In this document: positions 3,609-6,360 of the stretch, in pieces
Numbering within the stretch: position 1 is the first letter of the stretch
Layout of the letters: each line of letters begins with the position of its first letter
DNA from: an uncultured Alphaproteobacteria bacterium
Lineage (GTDB): Bacteria; Pseudomonadota; Alphaproteobacteria; Rickettsiales; UBA1997
Length of the DNA stretch: 6,360 bases
Direction: 5' to 3'
Assembly: GCA_903858915.1 (NCBI GenBank)
Contig: CAIOKL010000172.1
Location: 1-6,360, forward strand
The notes under the pieces: model-generated
What the model saw: only the letters and a program-made list of their open reading frames with translations
What the model was told of the DNA's origin: nothing
Database searches by the model: none
Made by a program: the position numbers and the translations under genes

Positions 3609-6360
3609 TTGAATAGAATTTCATTTAGACCCATTGCAATATTATCAATAATTTTGTCGTTGCAATTTCAAATGCAATTCGCTTTATCCGCGACTATAAA
3701 TGTTGGGTCCGACGAAATAAATAGCTCCTCGCTAACAAGTGGCGACATTGTTAATTTTACCGCAAACGGCTCTCTTTTAATCGTTAACACTAAAAATCTA
3801 AACTCAATTAACTCGGAAATTAATGGAAATGGTGTTATAAAATTTACCACCACCAATACTAACCTAATCATTGATAATTCGATAGGAACTTCCACAAAAT
3901 CTTTAAACAACATATTATACAATGTCGATGCGACCTTAACTGCCAAAAGCGATTTATATTTAATCAACGGCATAACCACCGTAACAAATTCTACCGGAAA
4001 AATTGAACTCACTAATTCCACCCCGGCGACTCAAAAAATATCATCTTCAATCGGAAGCGCCAATTTTAATTTAAATGAAATTTTAATAAATCAAGATTCT
4101 GGTGCAGAATTTACCAAAGATGTTTATTCAACAAATTTCAAAAATAAAGGAGTTAGTGCAAAAATTAGTGGCGCCGGAAATTTAAATTTTACAAATGCAT
4201 CTTTTGAGGATAATACAATAATTAGTAGCTCTGGAGCCGTAAATATTGGCACAACTTCTCTAGAAAATGGTATTACTAAAAATTTTGGAACTACATCTAT
4301 AATTAATGGCAAAACTTTAAACATTGCCAATACAAGCACTTCATTGACCAATTTGACAATGAACGACTCAAGTAAAATAATTATTACCGACGGTAAAAGC
4401 TTAAATTTACTTGGAAACATAAGTGGCTCCACCGGCTTAATCAATGCTCTCGCTATCGCTAAAGCTGGCGATCCAGTTAACACCGCCACATTATCGCTTT
4501 CTGGAAAAATTACTCAAACAGTGCAAGCTTCTCTGGGCGACGCTTCGACTCGATTAACCAACTTAAATATCAGCAATGTGGTTAGTTCTCAAGGACCCTC
4601 AATATCAACTGGGGTTATTTTAGAAAATAATGCTTTTGTTAACAATATCAATTTTACCAACAATTTGGATACTTCAAAAATTTTAATTGTAACCGGCAAA
4701 AACATTAATTTATCTCGAAATATTTCCGAAATTTCAGGTGGCAAAGGAATTTTAACTGGTGACGGCAAACTTACTCTGGAAAGCACTTCCGCCCAAACAA
4801 TTGATGCCAATTTAGGAACTTCAACCACAGATCGATTAAATGAATTAGAAATTAAAAATACTTATAAAATCACCTTAAATGATGACTCATACATTAAAAC
4901 CCTAACCTCCTCAAGCAACTCCTCATTATCTAATAATTTAACATTAAATATCGAAACTTTAAATGCCGATCAGGATATACTGATTGGCGGTTACGGTGCG
5001 CTTGAAGTTGCAACTTTAAATATCGCTAGCGCTAAAAATTTAACTCTAGATGCAAATAAAACCATTAAAATCACCGGCTCAACAACTGGAGCGGGAGCCA
5101 TTAAAACCAACTCCTCCGGCACTGGTAATATCTTCTTTTCATCAAGCGCTGATATCAATGTCGCTTCCAAAATTGGCGAATCAACAGCGCGCTTAAATAA
5201 AATGATCGTCAACACCGCTGATAATATTGTGAATCTTAGTGACAACACTTTTGTTTCAGGAGTTGATTTTACAAACTCTGCGGGGCAATCTAAATTATCA
5301 ATTGCCACCGGAAAAACTCTCGATGTAAGTGGCGACATATCCAACACCTCAGATTCATTAATAAATGGCTTAGGAAAACTTAAACTTTCTGGCAATGTCG
5401 AACAAAATATTTATGCCAAAATAGGCAATCAAGCAAATCCTCTTGGAACCTTGGAAATAAACAATCCGCTTGGCGCAACCTTATATCAAGATTCGTTTGT
5501 TAATGCTTTAACTTTAACCAATGGCGCCATTAAAATCGCCGGCAAAACTTTGACAATTAATGGTAATTTAGATCTTTCTGGTCAAAGTTTCGCGAGCAAA
5601 ATGTTAGGTGATTTTGGTAAAATAATAACTACAAATCTTACAATCTCCAACACTACAAATATCAACATTGATTACGCAAATAATAACATTGATTTAGATT
5701 ATTCCACTTCGCCAATTTTTAATACCAAATATTCGATTATAGAATCAGCAAATCCAATTACTGGCGATGCAAGCTTGGTTAAAGTAACCGATAATTCATA
5801 TTTATTCGACAATGCTCTTCAAATTGAAGGAAATAAGCTTTTGACCTCGATTAAGCCGAGCGCCGATTTTAGTCAAGCCAATATCGGCGTCGAAAATTAT
5901 CAACTTTTAACCAACGCTTTGTCTTACAGCAATTTATCATCAAAATTTTTTAGAATATCAAGTAAAGAAAATCTTAATTTTGCTTTAATGAGTTTAAAAC
6001 CGATGTCGGTTGATGCCTTCATTAACAACGCTCTATCAGTTAACGAAAATATATTTAATGCAATTTCAGCGCATCTACAAAATACTAATTTAACCAATGA
6101 AATTGATTCAAAAAACAAAGATAATATTCATAAAAATTATGGACTTTGGGGACAACTTTTTGGCGATAAATCCGTTCAAAAAAACACTCACGATCAACAA
6201 AAATTTAACACCAATAGTTATGGCGGAATCATTGGCGCTGAACACTTAATTAAAAATGACAATAACAATATTTTAATCGGCTCGGCAATTGCCATAAATA
6301 AATCAAAAATTACCGATGATTTAAAAATTCATAATAACGCCGTGGATTGCAGAGGGGATA
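3609..6360 (+). CDS. Autotransporter (type Va) outer-membrane protein, 3' end beyond window
   Basis: The frame is open for 917 codons to the window edge. From a TTG start, residues 1-27 form a signal peptide: basic R3/R7, a hydrophobic core (9-18) and a likely cleavage near A25-L-S27. The only nearby ATG (3672, residue 22) would remove it, and a stop at 3570 blocks extension upstream. The passenger (about 28-780) is rich in Asn, Ser, Thr, Ile and Leu. It has no Cys, Trp or His that I can find, and is made of degenerate beta-type repeats. Residues 788-829 (with ALMSLKPMSVDAFINNAL) fit the helical linker before autotransporter barrels. GLWGQLFGDKS (845-855), SYGGIIGAEHLI and ILIGSAIAINKSKI match the first barrel strands. 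Such barrels are about 270 residues, so roughly 200 are missing and the whole is about 1,100. It should be Sec-exported and displayed or released at the surface. Adhesion is common in the family; the function here is unknown. Confidence 0.9.
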   Translation, partial: MNRISFRPIAILSIILSLQFQMQFALSATINVGSDEINSSSLTSGDIVNFTANGSLLIVNTKNLNSINSEINGNGVIKFTTTNTNLIIDNSIGTSTKSLNNILYNVDATLTAKSDLYLINGITTVTNSTGKIELTNSTPATQKISSSIGSANFNLNEILINQDSGAEFTKDVYSTNFKNKGVSAKISGAGNLNFTNASFEDNTIISSSGAVNIGTTSLENGITKNFGTTSIINGKTLNIANTSTSLTNLTMNDSSKIIITDGKSLNLLGNISGSTGLINALAIAKAGDPVNTATLSLSGKITQTVQASLGDASTRLTNLNISNVVSSQGPSISTGVILENNAFVNNINFTNNLDTSKILIVTGKNINLSRNISEISGGKGILTGDGKLTLESTSAQTIDANLGTSTTDRLNELEIKNTYKITLNDDSYIKTLTSSSNSSLSNNLTLNIETLNADQDILIGGYGALEVATLNIASAKNLTLDANKTIKITGSTTGAGAIKTNSSGTGNIFFSSSADINVASKIGESTARLNKMIVNTADNIVNLSDNTFVSGVDFTNSAGQSKLSIATGKTLDVSGDISNTSDSLINGLGKLKLSGNVEQNIYAKIGNQANPLGTLEINNPLGATLYQDSFVNALTLTNGAIKIAGKTLTINGNLDLSGQSFASKMLGDFGKIITTNLTISNTTNINIDYANNNIDLDYSTSPIFNTKYSIIESANPITGDASLVKVTDNSYLFDNALQIEGNKLLTSIKPSADFSQANIGVENYQLLTNALSYSNLSSKFFRISSKENLNFALMSLKPMSVDAFINNALSVNENIFNAISAHLQNTNLTNEIDSKNKDNIHKNYGLWGQLFGDKSVQKNTHDQQKFNTNSYGGIIGAEHLIKNDNNNILIGSAIAINKSKITDDLKIHNNAVDCRGD
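4020..5580 (+). repeat. Degenerate modular repeats in the autotransporter passenger
   Basis: Two protein motifs alternate in residues about 138-657. Motif A is roughly Q-x-I-x-A-x-I/L-G followed by L-x-x-L-x-I-x-N. Its glycine falls at residues 149, 310, 403, 523 and 606 (for example QTIDANLG and QNIYAKIG). Motif B is roughly G-K-T-L-x-I-x-G-N-I-S, at residues 234, 262, 363, 568 and 645, with a degenerate copy (ANKTIKITGS) near 483. Units are about 83-161 residues. The DNA is diverged, so these are old duplications rather than recombining tandem repeats. Such repeats fit a beta-helical passenger, as in rickettsial surface autotransporters. Confidence 0.6.

Noticed and set aside
3668..6118. 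Five minus-strand open frames (3668-4021, 4124-4489, 4589-4828, 4991-5395, 5924-6118)
   Set aside because: All lie opposite the continuous autotransporter frame, which has a signal peptide, repeats and barrel motifs. The antisense products have no recognisable domain.
1..6360. tRNA, rRNA, CRISPR array, insertion sequence or riboswitch
   Set aside because: No cloverleaf, no regularly spaced direct repeats, no transposase and no structured leader were seen in any intergenic stretch. All gaps are under 175 bases.

Overview
The window looks like ordinary chromosome from an AT-rich, Gram-negative bacterium. An alphaproteobacterium, perhaps host-associated or with a reduced genome, is my best guess. 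The reasons are the strong A/T bias at silent sites, Lys/Asn/Ile-rich proteins, a SecG with an alphaproteobacterial-style glycine-rich loop, and an autotransporter (type V secretion) gene, which requires an outer membrane. The lineage is inference. The code is standard, with TGG for Trp and no in-frame TGA.

Layout: positions 1-172 are non-coding and hold a perfect 10-bp inverted repeat that may be a terminator. Positions 173-1408 (minus strand) encode a protein of the glycerol-1-phosphate dehydrogenase (AraM/EgsA) family. Positions 1409-1560 form a divergent intergenic region with a near-perfect 32-bp palindrome and overlapping promoter-like boxes for both directions. Then, all on the plus strand, come secG (1561-1959), gcvT (1974-3080) and gcvH (3108-3473), closely spaced and probably one operon. 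A 135-bp AT-rich gap (3474-3608) contains a consensus -10 box and a long-range inverted repeat. From 3609 to the window end an unbroken reading frame encodes a large autotransporter. It has a signal peptide, a passenger of about 750 residues built of degenerate repeats, a helical linker and the first strands of the beta-barrel. The rest of the barrel lies outside the window.

How the genes work together: GcvT and GcvH are two of the four glycine cleavage components; the decarboxylase GcvP is not next to them here and must be elsewhere if the pathway works. SecG is a subunit of the SecYEG channel through which the autotransporter must cross the inner membrane, but their proximity need not mean functional coupling. 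The dehydrogenase belongs to a family that reduces dihydroxyacetone phosphate to the archaeal-type enantiomer sn-glycerol-1-phosphate. It carries two substitutions at family motifs, so its true substrate is open.

Nothing here amounts to a clearly new multi-gene system. The points most worth following up are the variant dehydrogenase, the palindrome with overlapping opposed promoters, and the modular autotransporter passenger with its TTG start.
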